NCBI GenBank assembly: GCA_958298945.1
Contig: OY282606.1
Coordinates: 51,783,920 to 51,847,919 of the forward strand
Reading direction: 5' to 3'
From: Atherix ibis
Lineage: Eukaryota > Arthropoda > Insecta > Diptera > Athericidae
Length of the DNA stretch: 64,000 nucleotides
Part shown: piece after piece, positions 23,471 through 34,289 of the stretch
Numbering within the stretch: position 1 is the first letter of the stretch
Layout: every line of letters begins with the position of its first letter
Translations under genes and position numbers: made by a program
Notes under the pieces: generated by a model
Seen by the model: only the letters and a program-made list of their open reading frames with translations
Told to the model about the DNA's origin: nothing
The model's database searches: none

Positions 23471-24464
23471 TTTTCATCCTTCATCCTTTTTAATATTTCC
23501 AAATAGCATATTTTTATGATTTATGACATTGCAATCTTTCATAATTTTTTCGTATTTTGTCATGTTTTTCTTTGTTTAATATTTTTGGTGAAAGTCATCA
23601 GAAAAATTACCTACCATTGCGCTCATAAACGCATTTTGGTAAACTCACGGTTATTTTGATATTTATTTACTTTCTATTTTTGTACATTATTTGTACCCGT
23701 TGAGAAAAATTGTATAAATTTTTTTCCTTTTAAAGGGTAGGTTTTTTCCAATTTTTTTTTTTTTAGAAATAAATATTTTTCAATGGTTTTCGGTGAATTT
23801 TTAGTTTTTCAAAGAAAATAAAATTTACACTAAGACTTACCATTGAATTCGCCACAAACGACACGTTCAAACGGGCTGCCCATCCAATCTGGAATAATTA
23901 CAAAAAATTAATTTTATTAATTTTTTTTTAACATTCTCTTATAATTAATAAATATTTTTAATATAAAAATGAATAGATTTTTTTACTTTTCTATTTTAAT
24001 TAGTAAACATTTATTATCCAATTTATTAGCTATAAAAATGTTGACTTAATTTAAAGTATTAAATTGCGACTAAAACAGTTAATTTTGTGTAACGGCTAAA
24101 AAAAAAAATTTAAATCAATTTCAAAATTTATAGATAAGTAAAAGCTATCTCATCGAACGAACAGTTTTCAAATATTTTTAAACAAATAAAATAAAAAACA
24201 ATAACAATAAAAAAAATAAAAATTTCAATATAGTTAGAAAAAGTTATTTCCTAAAAATATTGTTATAATTGGTTGTTTGGAAAGTAATTTCGTTTGCTGA
24301 TAAAGACAGAATAAAGATCGCTAAGAGATTAAATTTATCGAATTCGACCGTTCATGATTATTTGAAACGGTTATGTTTAATCTCAAAGCTTGACATATGG
24401 GTTTCTCATCTTGTTACGGAAAAAAATTTGTGCCGTCGCATTGACGTTTGTGATTTGCTTCTCA

Positions 24465-24498
24465 AACGCCAAGAAAATGAATCATTTTTCTTGGCGTT
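24465..24498. repeat. perfect inverted repeat in B2
   Basis: AACGCCAAGAAAA and TTTTCTTGGCGTT surround a short TGAATCATT-type loop. In B1 the matching place continues differently (TTTTTGAAGCATATCATGAC), so the right arm replaces normal element sequence. Confidence 0.9.
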
Positions 24499-24820
24499 CT
24501 GGTGACGAGAAATGGGTTGTTGACAACAATGTTAAGCGCAAAAGATCCTGGAGTAGAAAAGATGAACCGGGTGAAAAGAATCGTTTATTTTGAGTTTCTA
24601 CCGAGCAACACAACGATTAATTCTGAAGTGTATTTTCATAAGTTGGTCAAATTGAATGATTTACTTAAAGAGAAAACGCCAGAATTGGTGAATAGGAAAG
24701 GTATAGTGTTCCAACAGGATAATGCGAAACCACATACAAGTTTCACCACTCCGCAAAAGCTTTTAGACCTTCGATGGGATATACTGCCGCACATATCATA
24801 CTCTGCAGACCTAGCAACTT

Positions 24821-25549
24821 ACCTCCGTCCTGCTATACGGAGCACCAGTGTGGGCGAAATCGCTAGAGTTAACAACATACCGCAAGACAATGTCATCAGT
24901 CCAGCGACTCCCGGCGATCAGAGTAGCGTCAGCATACCGAACAGTATCACACGATGCGGTCAACGTCGTAGCATCATGCACACCCATCGACATCCTGGCA
25001 GGAGAGCGTGAACGCCAATATCATAGGAAGAAGGAAAAGCGGCGAAAGGTCCTCTGTGAAGAGGGGAAATCCGAGAGTCTTCGCCTCTGGCAAGAGAGAT
25101 GGGACAGCTCGACGAAGGATCGATGGACTCATCGGCTGATCCCAGATGTCACCAAATGGGTCACTGGCGTGCACGGGGAAGTCGGGTATTACATCAGCCA
25201 ACTCTTGACTGGGCATGGATGCTTTCGGGCATACTTGCACAGATTCAAGAGAACTGACTCCCCAAACTTGCATCATTGCCGCGATGTGATCGAAGATGCA
25301 GAACACGTGTTCTTCCAATTCCCCTTATACGAGGGGATACGAGCAGATCTGGAGAGGGGTTTGGGCCGTCCCGTCCGTCCGGAAAGCATATTGGAGTGCA
25401 TGCTGAAGAGCCAATCGGCTTGGAACAGAGTTGAAGAGGAAGCGGAATCTTTAATCAAGGATCTTCGCACCACGTACGAAGAAAAGACCGCAAGGCGTCA
25501 TAATATCGGGACGGCAGTAATATCAAATAAGAACGTCCCGGTGAAGTAG
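24821..25549 (+). CDS. LINE ORF2 C-terminus (partial, 5' truncated)
   Basis: Open from the insertion edge to the stop at 25547-25549, about 242 residues with no internal stop. It begins TSVLLYGAPVWAKSLE, the region following the reverse transcriptase core in R1/jockey-like elements, then SVQRLPAIRVASAYRTVSHD and TPIDILAGERERQYHRKK. It ends with a zinc-binding-like segment LHHCRDVIEDAEHVFFQFPL and a basic tail. The last Cys expected in C-C-H-C type segments appears changed (QFPL). The reverse transcriptase catalytic core and any endonuclease are absent, so it is a dead-on-arrival fragment although its frame is open. Clade assignment is from memory of family motifs and tentative. Confidence 0.8.
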   Translation, partial: TSVLLYGAPVWAKSLELTTYRKTMSSVQRLPAIRVASAYRTVSHDAVNVVASCTPIDILAGERERQYHRKKEKRRKVLCEEGKSESLRLWQERWDSSTKDRWTHRLIPDVTKWVTGVHGEVGYYISQLLTGHGCFRAYLHRFKRTDSPNLHHCRDVIEDAEHVFFQFPLYEGIRADLERGLGRPVRPESILECMLKSQSAWNRVEEEAESLIKDLRTTYEEKTARRHNIGTAVISNKNVPVK

Positions 25550-25714
25550 TATTTAAAAAGAGTGCCGCCGGGGAACCATCGTTCCGGGAGCAAGGGTAGA
25601 GGTACTGGTAGGTTTTAGCGAGGTAAAAATCCCGCATAACTCGTCTGGCAGGTAGAAAGTCTTCCAGGCGAGTACCTTTTGAAGGTTTCCCCCTGTACCT
25701 CATTAATCTAAACT
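25550..25714 (+). repeat. LINE 3' UTR with stem-loop
   Basis: Contains GGAACCATCGTTCC, a short stem-loop, then GTTTTAGCGAGG, AATCCCGCA, CCAGGCGAGTACCTTTTGAA and CCCCCTGTACCTCATTAATC before the A tail. The second fragment at 27391-27578 has the same order, so this is a family 3' end. Confidence 0.85.
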
Positions 25715-25992
25715 TAAAAAAAAAGACCTAGCACCTTCCGATGATCATTTGTGCCGGTCTCTACACTATTTTTTAGACGGTAAAACGTTTAATTCAATTG
25801 AGGAGGTCTAAAATCACTTGGATCAGTTTTATGCCAGTAAAGAACAAACATTTTATGACCGCGCAGAAAGATGACAAAAGCGTATTGGACTGGACAATAT
25901 TTAATTGTATAAAATATTAATTCGGTATAAGAAAATCGTCTTTCATTTTTATAAAAAAAAAAAAACGAAATTACTTTCCGAACAACCCAATA

Positions 25993-27390
25993 CAAGTACA
26001 TTAGAATTTCTTCAATTCTGAATAGTTGACAATTCGTTAACTCCTTCTTGCAATGTGATTGATATGCTTTAGTTTTTACTCTTGACAGTGCGAGCATAAG
26101 AGTTAAGGAAAGTTGATAGTTACAATAAAAATTTTGCTAATAAACCAAAGGAGATGCAAATGGGAGTGTACCTTTTTCAGCGGCCATTTTGTACCATATT
26201 TTTTATATTTCAAATTTTCATAATTTCAAAATTTTAATGTTCATAATTGGATGTGTGTTTTTTTTTTAAGTTTATTGATCCCCCATTTTAAACACAAAAA
26301 ACATCTAATCACAATGGAAGAAAGAAAAAGTAAAAGAGAAATAAACTGCTTTCAACTCGTTCTCAGTTCTTATCTTGAATTGGTATTAATGAGTTGCTTC
26401 TTATCAGTTAGTGCCGCATAAATATTGATTTTCTTTTTTCTTTTTTTTTCTTTTTCTTTTTGGTCCCTGAAACAAGTAATAGGTGGACGACTTCCGACTT
26501 GATTTGGGTTTGTCTTAAAACTTCTTTATTTATTTTTTTTTCTGGTTCTTTGTTTGTTGGCATTTTAGATGTTCCGAAAATAAAAACTCCAAGGGAAAAA
26601 GGTGTAATATTCAGTGAAGTATGGTGTATTATTTTATTCCAACAAACAGAACGGAGAAATAAATAGATAGAGATACGAGAAATTTGAATAAAATAGAAAA
26701 AAAAACCCTAAAGTAAAATATTACAATTACATTATGGACATCTAAGCCTATAGATAGGCAGCTATACTACCTACTCCAGTTGTTTATCTATAAAATATTT
26801 CTTTTGTTATTTGCATAAAACAATAAATTAAATAGATAATCACTACTTTTCTCAATAGTTTTTTTTGAATACAATTTTTCTCGTACTTTTACTTTTATTT
26901 CAATTTTTTTTTCCCGTATAGTAGAGATACTTTTATTTTCAAAAATATGTTATGGGATGGTCAGTTTTATTAAAAAGGCGTGGACTTTTTATAATTTTTT
27001 TTTTTTAAATAGTTTTTATAAAAAAAATATTTAACTATAAAGGAAAAAAATTCTTTGGTTATATCCTCTTTTCTAAGATGAAATCTATTTATAAAAAGTA
27101 GCCTAAATATTAAGTACTTCATATGAAAGTGTTCGTCCAAAAAAATTTATTGGAATTACGAAATACTTAATTTTTGAAATATTAAAGCCTGATTTAATAT
27201 TTGAAGAAAAAAAAATGGAAGTTCCTTAAGCGAGTTAATGTTTATTTTGAACTTAAATTGATTACACATTTTCAGCAAAAAAAAATTGTATAATTCAATT
27301 CAATTTCATATCATCAATATTTAATTTGGATTATGAAAATTTTTCTAAATAATATATTTAATTAAGGAAAAATTGATTTTTTTCGCTACA
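25993..27390. other. AT-rich intronic DNA
   Basis: No gene or transposon recognised. One PHO-type GCCATTTT at 26183-26190. Pyrimidine- and purine-rich runs near 26310-26460. Confidence 0.45.
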
Positions 27391-27578
27391 CCTCGGCGAA
27401 GTAGCATTTACAAAGAGTGCCGCCAGGGAACTATCGTTCCGGGAGCAAGGTTGGAGGTGCAGGTTAAGTTTTAGCGAGGTTAAAATCCCGCAGAACTCAT
27501 CTGACAGGTAGAAGGTTTTCCAGGCGAGTACCTTTTGAAGGTTTCCCCCTGTACCTCATTCATCTAAACATAAAAAAA
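27391..27578 (+). mobile_element. LINE 3' end fragment, second copy
   Basis: Matches the 3' UTR of the LINE at 25537-25724 from the GAAGTAG stop region through GGAACTATCGTTCCGGGAGC, GCGAGTACCTTTTGAAGG and CTGTACCTCATTCATC, ending in A8. It abuts the left end of mariner A3, whose first two bases (CC) are missing. No target duplication was found. Confidence 0.9.
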
Positions 27579-28812
27579 AGGTGTGCAAGCTTAAATTCAC
27601 TGTTTGGTCATAGATGGCGTGAGTGAGCTACCATGGACACGCCATACTTTTTTTTTTAAGAGTTTGACATCTGTCATCATTAATCAGTGCATATTGTCAG
27701 CAATTTCGTACAACAACATACATTTTTCCTTAGGTAATCATGTCTAGTTTTGTGCCAGAAAAAGAGCATATGTAGGGAAGCTCCGCTTTTTTGCTTCAAT
27801 TTGAAGAAATCGGCTGCCGAATCGCATCGAATGCTAATGAAGGCCTATAATGATACTGCTTTATCGGAAACAACGTGCCAAGTTTGGTTTCGTCGGTTCA
27901 AAGAAGGCAATTTTTACTTGTGGGACAAGAAGCCTAGGAAGGTTGATGACCATCAATTATAGGTTCTTTTGGACGAAGACGATAACCAATCGCAAAAGAT
28001 GCTCCCGGAGCAATTGGGTGTTACTCAACCAGCGTGCCATGGGGAGGATTGGAAAGATCGTAAAATGGGTGCCGCATGAATTGAACGATAGGCAGATGGA
28101 GCGACGCCAAAAAATATTCGAAATCTTGTTCGTCAGACAAAAAAGAAAGTCGTTCCTGTCTTGGATTGTGACAGGCGATAAAAAGTTGATATATTTCGAG
28201 AATCCTAAACGCAAGAAATCGTGGGTTGATCCCGGCCAACCATCAACATCTTCCCCAAGACCAAATCGCTTCGGACGGAACATGATGCTGTGCGTTTGGT
28301 GGGATCTCTCTACTATGAAATGTTGAAACCTGGTGAAACTATCAATGATCACTGCTACCACCAACAGCTGATCAAATTTGACCGCGCTCTGCGTGAAAAA
28401 GGACAGATTATCAACAAAGACGTGACAAGCTGATTTTACTCCACGACAACGCACCATCGCAAATATCAAAAATGGTCCGAAACTGCTTGGAAACTCTCAA
28501 CTTGGAGATGCTACCCCACCCCGCTTATTCACCAGACCTAGCCCCTTCCCACTACCAACTGTTTTCGTCGATGGGCCACACGCTCGCTGAGCAGCACTTC
28601 GATTCTTACGAAGACGTCCGAAAATAGCTTGATGAGTGGTTTGCCTCGAAAGAGAAGTAATTTTTTTAGCGTGGTATCCACAAATTGCCCAAGAGATGGG
28701 GAAAAATATGTATCTAGCGAGGGCAAGTATTTTGAATAAATTTGTTTTTGCTTTCTATGAAAAAAACGTGTTTTTTGACTAAAAAACAGCAGATTTAAGC
28801 TTATACACCTGG
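27579..28812 (+). mobile_element. mariner family A copy 3 (A3)
   Basis: Left end AGGTGTGCAAGCTTAAAT directly after the LINE poly-A; right end GATTTAAGCTTATACACCTGG followed by TA at 28813-28814. About 1.23 kb, near full length. Confidence 0.9.
27740..28739 (+). pseudogene. Mos1-like transposase, broken (A3)
   Basis: ATG at 27740 opens MSSFVPEKEHM and meets an immediate stop (TAG). The rest continues FCFNLKKSAAESHRML, then QVWFRRFKEGNFYLWDKK. A deletion removes the QPAISMRL helix segment near 28030. WVPHELNDRQMERRQK and TGDKKLIYFENPKRKKS follow: the first catalytic Asp is kept but DEKW is changed to DKKL. HDNAPSQIS and YSPDLAPSHYQLF come later in shifting frames; the third catalytic Asp is His. 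Non-functional. Confidence 0.87.
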
Positions 28813-28814
28813 TA

Positions 28815-31268
28815 GGAATTTATCCGTTAATATTCTATATCTTCCTATTATAGAATTTATTCTATATTTAATACCATATTACTTTTGACAAAAAATTACC
28901 AATCTATCATATTTGATCAGTTTATATTTAATATTTTATTATTTAATTATAAAAAGTGGATATCTGTAATTCTATTTTTAATATTTTATCTTAATAAGTA
29001 AAAGTTTATAATAAAAAATTTTATTAATAACAAATTATAATATTTATAAAAATTTTCAAAAGTCCAATCAATAAAGAATAGAAGAAAAAAAGAATCACCG
29101 GAAATCGTATAGAATTGTTTATTTATCAACTACTCCAAACTGGAAAAAATATAAATGAACAAAAAAAAAAAATTGTTAGAAAACAAAACAAAATTTAGAA
29201 TAAAAATAAAATAAATAAAAGAAAAACTCTCTTGAATTATGTGTGAAAATATTGTATCCAGTATGCATGGGGGGTTTCGTTGTTTATATATTGTACAAAA
29301 AGAAAAATCTAAACTTTATTATTTTTTCTACCCCAAAAATTCAATTACAAAGTGAACAATTTTTTTAAGAAAAACTACAATAAAAAACGTATATTTGACG
29401 TCCATATCCTGAATGGGTGGTTACTAAACCGTAAACAAAATAACTTATCAACAAAAAATATTACACTACACAATTTTCAGTTACTAAAGTTTAATGCAAC
29501 ACAAATAAATGTACTCTGGTGCATTCGATTTGGTTGATGTACTATCACAAGTGCACGCGTGCGCAATTAACTGCACCACCTACACGTATGTTATTATCAG
29601 TCCGAGAAGGTGTAAATGTGAACCTTAACAAAAAACAAAAAACAATTATATTAAAACAGTTTTTTTCACTCAATGAAAAAGAAAACGAAGTAGACGTAGA
29701 AGAACGCCTAATAGAAAATGAAGATGAGTGTCAGACTAACATATGTCTTTAAATACATTCAGCCTTAAAAGATAAAAATTGTTTAAGACCAAAAGTGATC
29801 ATTTCAATTAATAAGCGAATATACTCGTAGTCCGATAGAATACATAAGAATGCATGGCATTAACTAGAATTAAAAATTTAATTTAACCTTATTTCCATTT
29901 ACTTTTTGCAATTTTGAAAATGCGAAAACTTAATCCCCATTTTGCTCGTCTTCTTTTTATATACTCGTACTATTTGGATTGCTATAATTATTTTCATACA
30001 TTATGGCTTCATTTACTCTTTATTTTGGTTTCGATTCACTTTGATTTAAAACAATTCGTGCCGTTCCATTTCCAAATCATTCTTTTTAAATTGTTGACTG
30101 TCAATTTCGACTTCGTTCAATCAATTGCAACGTCACTCATTCACTCATTCTCTCATTATCGCATGAATTTCATCGTTCCGGATCAAGTATTCTTGAATGA
30201 ATGAAAGAGAAAAGCATAGGAAATATAAAGTGTAAGGAAAAGGTAGAAGAGAATCTACATTATGCAAAAGAGAGAATAAAAGAAGACAGATTAGAAGAAG
30301 AAGAAGAGAGTAATTGATTAAAAAAACCAGAAGAACACTACCACCAGTGATAGTAAACATTTTTTTCTTCCATTTTTATTTAAATCTTTTCGCTATCAAC
30401 ACAACTTCTGTGCAATATAAACTGACATGGCGGCAAGTCGTTGTCTTTTTACATTTTATTTTATTATTATTATTATTATTATTTCTATAGAAATATTTGG
30501 AAAATTAAATAAAAGTGTTTTTTCTGGTTTTTCTATTTCCTTTTCTCAACTAACTGCATTCTGATTAATTATTATTATTATTTTATTTTTAGATTTTAAT
30601 CAAAAATTAGAATTGATTTGAAAATTGATACCCGAAAATATTTAGCAAAAAAAATTGGAATTTCTATTATTATTGATAAAATAATGAATACAAGCAAAAT
30701 GATAATCAATTAAAGTAGCTGAATTAGAAAAATCATCATAAATTAGCAATGGTATAAAAAAAAAACAATCTAAAGATTTTAGTTTTATTCAAAATTTCTC
30801 ACATTTCCTTCTTAAATATGATATAATTTGTTATTAAAAAAAAAATTGATTTTCCAAAAATTTCTAAATCTATTTATAAAGATATACTCGTATTGTAATA
30901 ATTTGAAGATGAATTTAAAGTTATTTTTGGTAACAATAAATTTTTAATAGAAGATGAACATTAAATATTATGGAATTTTTGTAAATTTATAGCATAAGTG
31001 TTTTATAATAAAATAATCTAAATTAATGTACATCTATAACTAAAATTAATTGAAAATTGAAAGTTTTATGGTAATATAAAAAATATGGTGTTATTTAGAG
31101 AAAATTATTTTTCTATAAAAATGGAAGAGTTTAGACAAAATCTTACAGTATTGAAGATTCGATATTTATTATAACTTTAGTATTTTAGGGATTTTCTTAG
31201 CTAAATTTTTTAAAAACTTTGAACTTTAAAATAAATATAATAAATTAAATTCTATAAGTTCTTACATA
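28815..31268. other. AT-rich intronic DNA
   Basis: No gene or transposon recognised. (ATT)n near 30462-30482; short GA-rich runs near 30190-30310. The plus frame 29519-29752 has no known domain. Confidence 0.45.
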
Positions 31269-32136
31269 TAAGGTCTTATCAAAAAACATTGCGAATTTTG
31301 TGTTTTTTCAAAAATTATTTATTTATTTATGAATATCTATTTTGTCCCCTTCAAAGTAATCCCCACCAGATATTATACAAATAAGCCAACGTTTTTCTCA
31401 ATCCTCGAAGCACTTCAAAAAATCATTTTTTGTGATATTTTTCAGCTCCTCCTTCGATGCCGTCTTTATCTCTTTAATCGTAGCGTAGCGTCGTCCTTTC
31501 ATGGGGCTTTTCAGTTTCGGGAATAAGTAAAGGTCACAGGGGGCCAGATCTGGAGAATCCGGTGGTTGCGGCATTATTAGTGTTTTGTTTTTGGCCAAAA
31601 ATAGCAAAAGCCAATTTTTTTTCCACCAATCGGGCGCTTCTGGCAGATTGGTTTGCGCAACTTGCGCATAACTTGTAGGTAATATTCATTATTGACCAAT
31701 CTACCCTGTGGCAAGAACTCATGATGCATCACGCCCCTGCAATCGAAGAAAACTGTCAGCAAAACCTTCACATTCGACCGATAAACTCCCTCTGAGAACA
31801 TATTTTACCACCGATAAACGTTGCTTCCGTCCAAGGTAGCTTCACCATATGCCACAGTCAACATTTGGAATGCGCCCGTGCAATTAATTTTGTTTTTCAC
31901 ACAAAATTTGATACAAATTCTTTTGAGCCATTTTTTGGAATGGGCAAAAATCAAAGACGATCCAAAACACGTGCAAGCAAATCAGCTGTCAAAAATTAAC
32001 TGAACATTCAAAATGGCCGAACTTCTCGGCATAAGTGAGGGACATGAGTACCAACATAACGCTACAAAAAATCAAAAATCGAATATACGCAACCCGCGGA
32101 AATTCAAAATTCGCGATACTTTTTGAACAGACCTTG
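31269..32136 (-). mobile_element. mariner family C copy 3 (C3), internally deleted
   Basis: Minus-strand copy. 5' end at 32136 (CAAGGTCTGTTCAAAAAGTA), 3' end at 31269, with TA at 31267-31268 and 32137-32138. 868 bp; the central part of the transposase is deleted. Confidence 0.9.
31340..31931 (-). pseudogene. mariner transposase remnant (C3)
   Basis: ATG at about 31931 opens MAQKNLYQILCEKQNQLHG. The sequence then jumps near 31785 from the MFSEG block to VYRSNVKVLLTVFFDCRGVM, losing the rest of the N-terminal half and the first catalytic Asp. HHEFLPQGRLVNNEYYLQVM follows. The HDNAPAH block with the second Asp is also gone. The C-terminus is open: MPQPPDSPDLAPCDLYLFPK and KGRRYATIKEIKTASKEELK. 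Non-functional. Confidence 0.87.
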
Positions 32137-32138
32137 TA

Positions 32139-34289
32139 TGATTTGGAAAATTTCAATTTGAAATTTTAAAATTTTCCTTTTCTTTTTAGAGATTTTTCTC
32201 CTTTAAATTTAAAAAATGTTGTCTTTTTTTTTAATTTTTTTAAAAACAGTTTTTTTTTTAAATTTGACATTTTATAATGTTTTTTCCGATGAATTTCAAA
32301 AGAAACTTGGCCTCAAATTTTTATTATTACTTCTCCCTTAATTGAAGAACAATCTTAAAAATTTTGTATATATTTTTCTTCTTCTTTAGAACTAAATGTA
32401 AATGAAAAGTACTTCACTACTTTTTCAAATCAAAAAAAGAAACATTTAAAAGACAATTTAGGAAAATAACACCAACTAAAGAGGAAATGGCACAAAAAAG
32501 CCCTTCGATCACACTTTATAGTTTCACATTTTTCAACAAAAATTTATTCATCATAAAAAAATTTGAAAAAAGTCCTTTGAGGAAAAAAAACTAAGAAGAC
32601 GAACTTAAAAAGATGATAGCTAAAATTGAAGAATTCGTTGATTTGCAAAAGACTACTACCCCCCCCCCCCCCACACACACATCTCCTTTTATCTCCAAGG
32701 ACAAATTTATTTACAATATTTTTTCCACCCCCAAATTGAAGATTTATTATTTTCGGCTATTTTTCATGACATTCTTTAATAGAAAATAATTTGCTTCTTT
32801 GAAGAAAAAAAAATAATTTTTCTTCCACTTAACAAAAAAAAAAAATTAAATAAAAACAATTTAATAAATTATGAATTTTGCTTTTTCTCAAGCACTTAAT
32901 ATTTTCTATTTAGTTGTTTATTTTTAATTTGACAAAAAGCTGTTAAAAAGAAACTTAAACTAAAAAAAAAAAACACGACAAAACAAGAAAGCTTTTTTTC
33001 TCCTCTTATTTATATTCTATTTTCTTTCCGAGACGAATAGTGTCCCCCCATAAGGAATGGTGCCTTTCTTGTTTTATTTTTATTTTTTTAAATAAAATTA
33101 ATCGCGTCTTTATTTTCTATACAAAAATAATTTTTATACCAATTCGTGATATATTAGAATATATTTTCGAATACTTTTTTATAAATTTTCAGTCGTTTTT
33201 CGTCTTATTCTATAATAAATCATCAAAATGGGTATAGGCAATCTTCGGTAGATTCTTTGTTCGAAGAAAGAAAAAAAATGAAGACAAATTTGAGGTTAGT
33301 TTTTTCATTCAATTTTTTCAAATTTACTGCGATTTTCTCAAATTTATTGCTTCTAGTTTAACTGATTGGTTTTTTTTTTTGCTTAGATTAGAATATAATT
33401 CTTATTTATTTATTTTTATATAAATTAACTATTGAATTATTACCTAATAAAAAAGGTCTGTTCAAGTATTCGTGAAAAAATAAGGAACGACAAAATTTTT
33501 GAAAAATTCTTCCACTTAGAATGGAATTACAAATTTGATATTTTTCAAGAAAATAAAGTCAATAATTTTGGTTGAACAGGAAAAAAAGAAGATTTAATTC
33601 AATTTATATTTTCTTCTTCTTATTATTGTATGAAAAGATATTTTTTCAAATATCGAAACATATTTTTAATCCTGTCATTATTACCATGACAATAATTGGA
33701 AAATATATTATGGTTATCTGTAAGTTTATTTTCAGGGGTTTCATCCCTGTTAGAGCAGGAAAATATTCTGTTTGGAGTATTCTCTTATTTAATAAAGATG
33801 CGAATTTGAATATTTTCCTGAAGAGGTAGAATTTTTGTTTCAAAAAAACATACAAATAATGTAGATTAAAATTTAATAAAGCAAATTTTTTGAAGATTTT
33901 TAATTTCAAACTTCTGTCAATTTCTTTGCTTATTTCGAAATTAATTAATATTCAAAATTATTTTCATAGATGGCGTAATGGGGTTTTTTTTCAAAAAATA
34001 AAAAAAAATTCTAAAACTAGCCAAAAAAATTTGAGTCAAAAAAAATTAACTTACGTAACTAGGCAAAAAATATTTTATGGCTAAGGATTTGTTATTTAGT
34101 AAACGAATACGATTTCTAAGTATCTTAACTTAAAAGCTTTGTCAAAGTTTAATATCTTACAATATCTGCAATTAAAATTTGTCCACAAATTAAATTTATT
34201 GTCATTATTTGTTTATTATTATCTTCACTCTTTTCTGTTGTGAATAATGGCTTTTTTTTAAATCAGAAAAAATTTCCCTAATTCTGATA
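32139..34289. other. AT-rich intronic DNA with poly-C tract
   Basis: No gene recognised. A run of 14 C followed by (AC)n lies at about 32659-32680, unusual in such AT-rich DNA. Frames at 33572-33909 are translations of AT-rich DNA. Confidence 0.45.

Larger units (their letters stand above)
22023..24268. other. intronic DNA; 22.5-23.5 kb of mixed composition
   Basis: AT-rich at both edges. The middle holds a short coding-like relic (22653-22868), a CGT/GTC-type trinucleotide run near 23167-23204, and a small inverted-repeat element (23365-23470). Confidence 0.45.
24821..25724 (+). mobile_element. 5'-truncated non-LTR retrotransposon (LINE), R1/jockey-type, inserted in B2
   Basis: 904 bp ending in a poly-A run (about 25715-25724). 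It is bracketed by a 13-bp target duplication: GACCTAGCAACTT at 24808-24820 and GACCTAGCACCTT at 25725-25737, one mismatch. B1 shows the uninterrupted site (CCAGACCTAACACCTTCCG), which confirms the insertion point. The element is clearly richer in G+C than its surroundings. A second copy of its 3' end lies at 27391-27578. Confidence 0.93.
24293..25900 (+). pseudogene. mariner transposase remnant interrupted by LINE (B2)
   Basis: Remnants: ADKDRIKIAKRLNLSNSTVH and DYLKRLCLISKLDIWVSHL (DNA-binding half), CDLLLKRQENE, GDEKWVVDNNVKRKRSW with the first catalytic Asp, then loss of the SKAGIH to WWDFKGI block. FEFLPSNTTINSEVYFHKLV follows, then GIVFQQDNAKPHTS with the second Asp and RWDILPHISYSADLA. 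The LINE enters after the Ala codon of DLA; PSDDHL with the third Asp resumes at about 25734. Downstream LDQFYASKEQTF and ERWQ-like remnants are frameshifted. Confidence 0.85.
24269..25990 (+). mobile_element. mariner family B copy 2 (B2), split by a LINE insertion
   Basis: Left end TTGGTTGTTTGGAAAGTAAT, right end ATTACTTTCCGAACAACCCAA followed by TA at 25991-25992. Without the LINE about 805 bp remain: the first part of the transposase and a central segment are deleted. The element is interrupted at 24821-25724 by a non-LTR retrotransposon. Confidence 0.9.

Noticed and set aside
32659..32680. Poly-C followed by (AC)n as a possible telomere-like or structured element
   Set aside because: A single short microsatellite with no neighbouring structure; copy length may also be a sequencing artefact.
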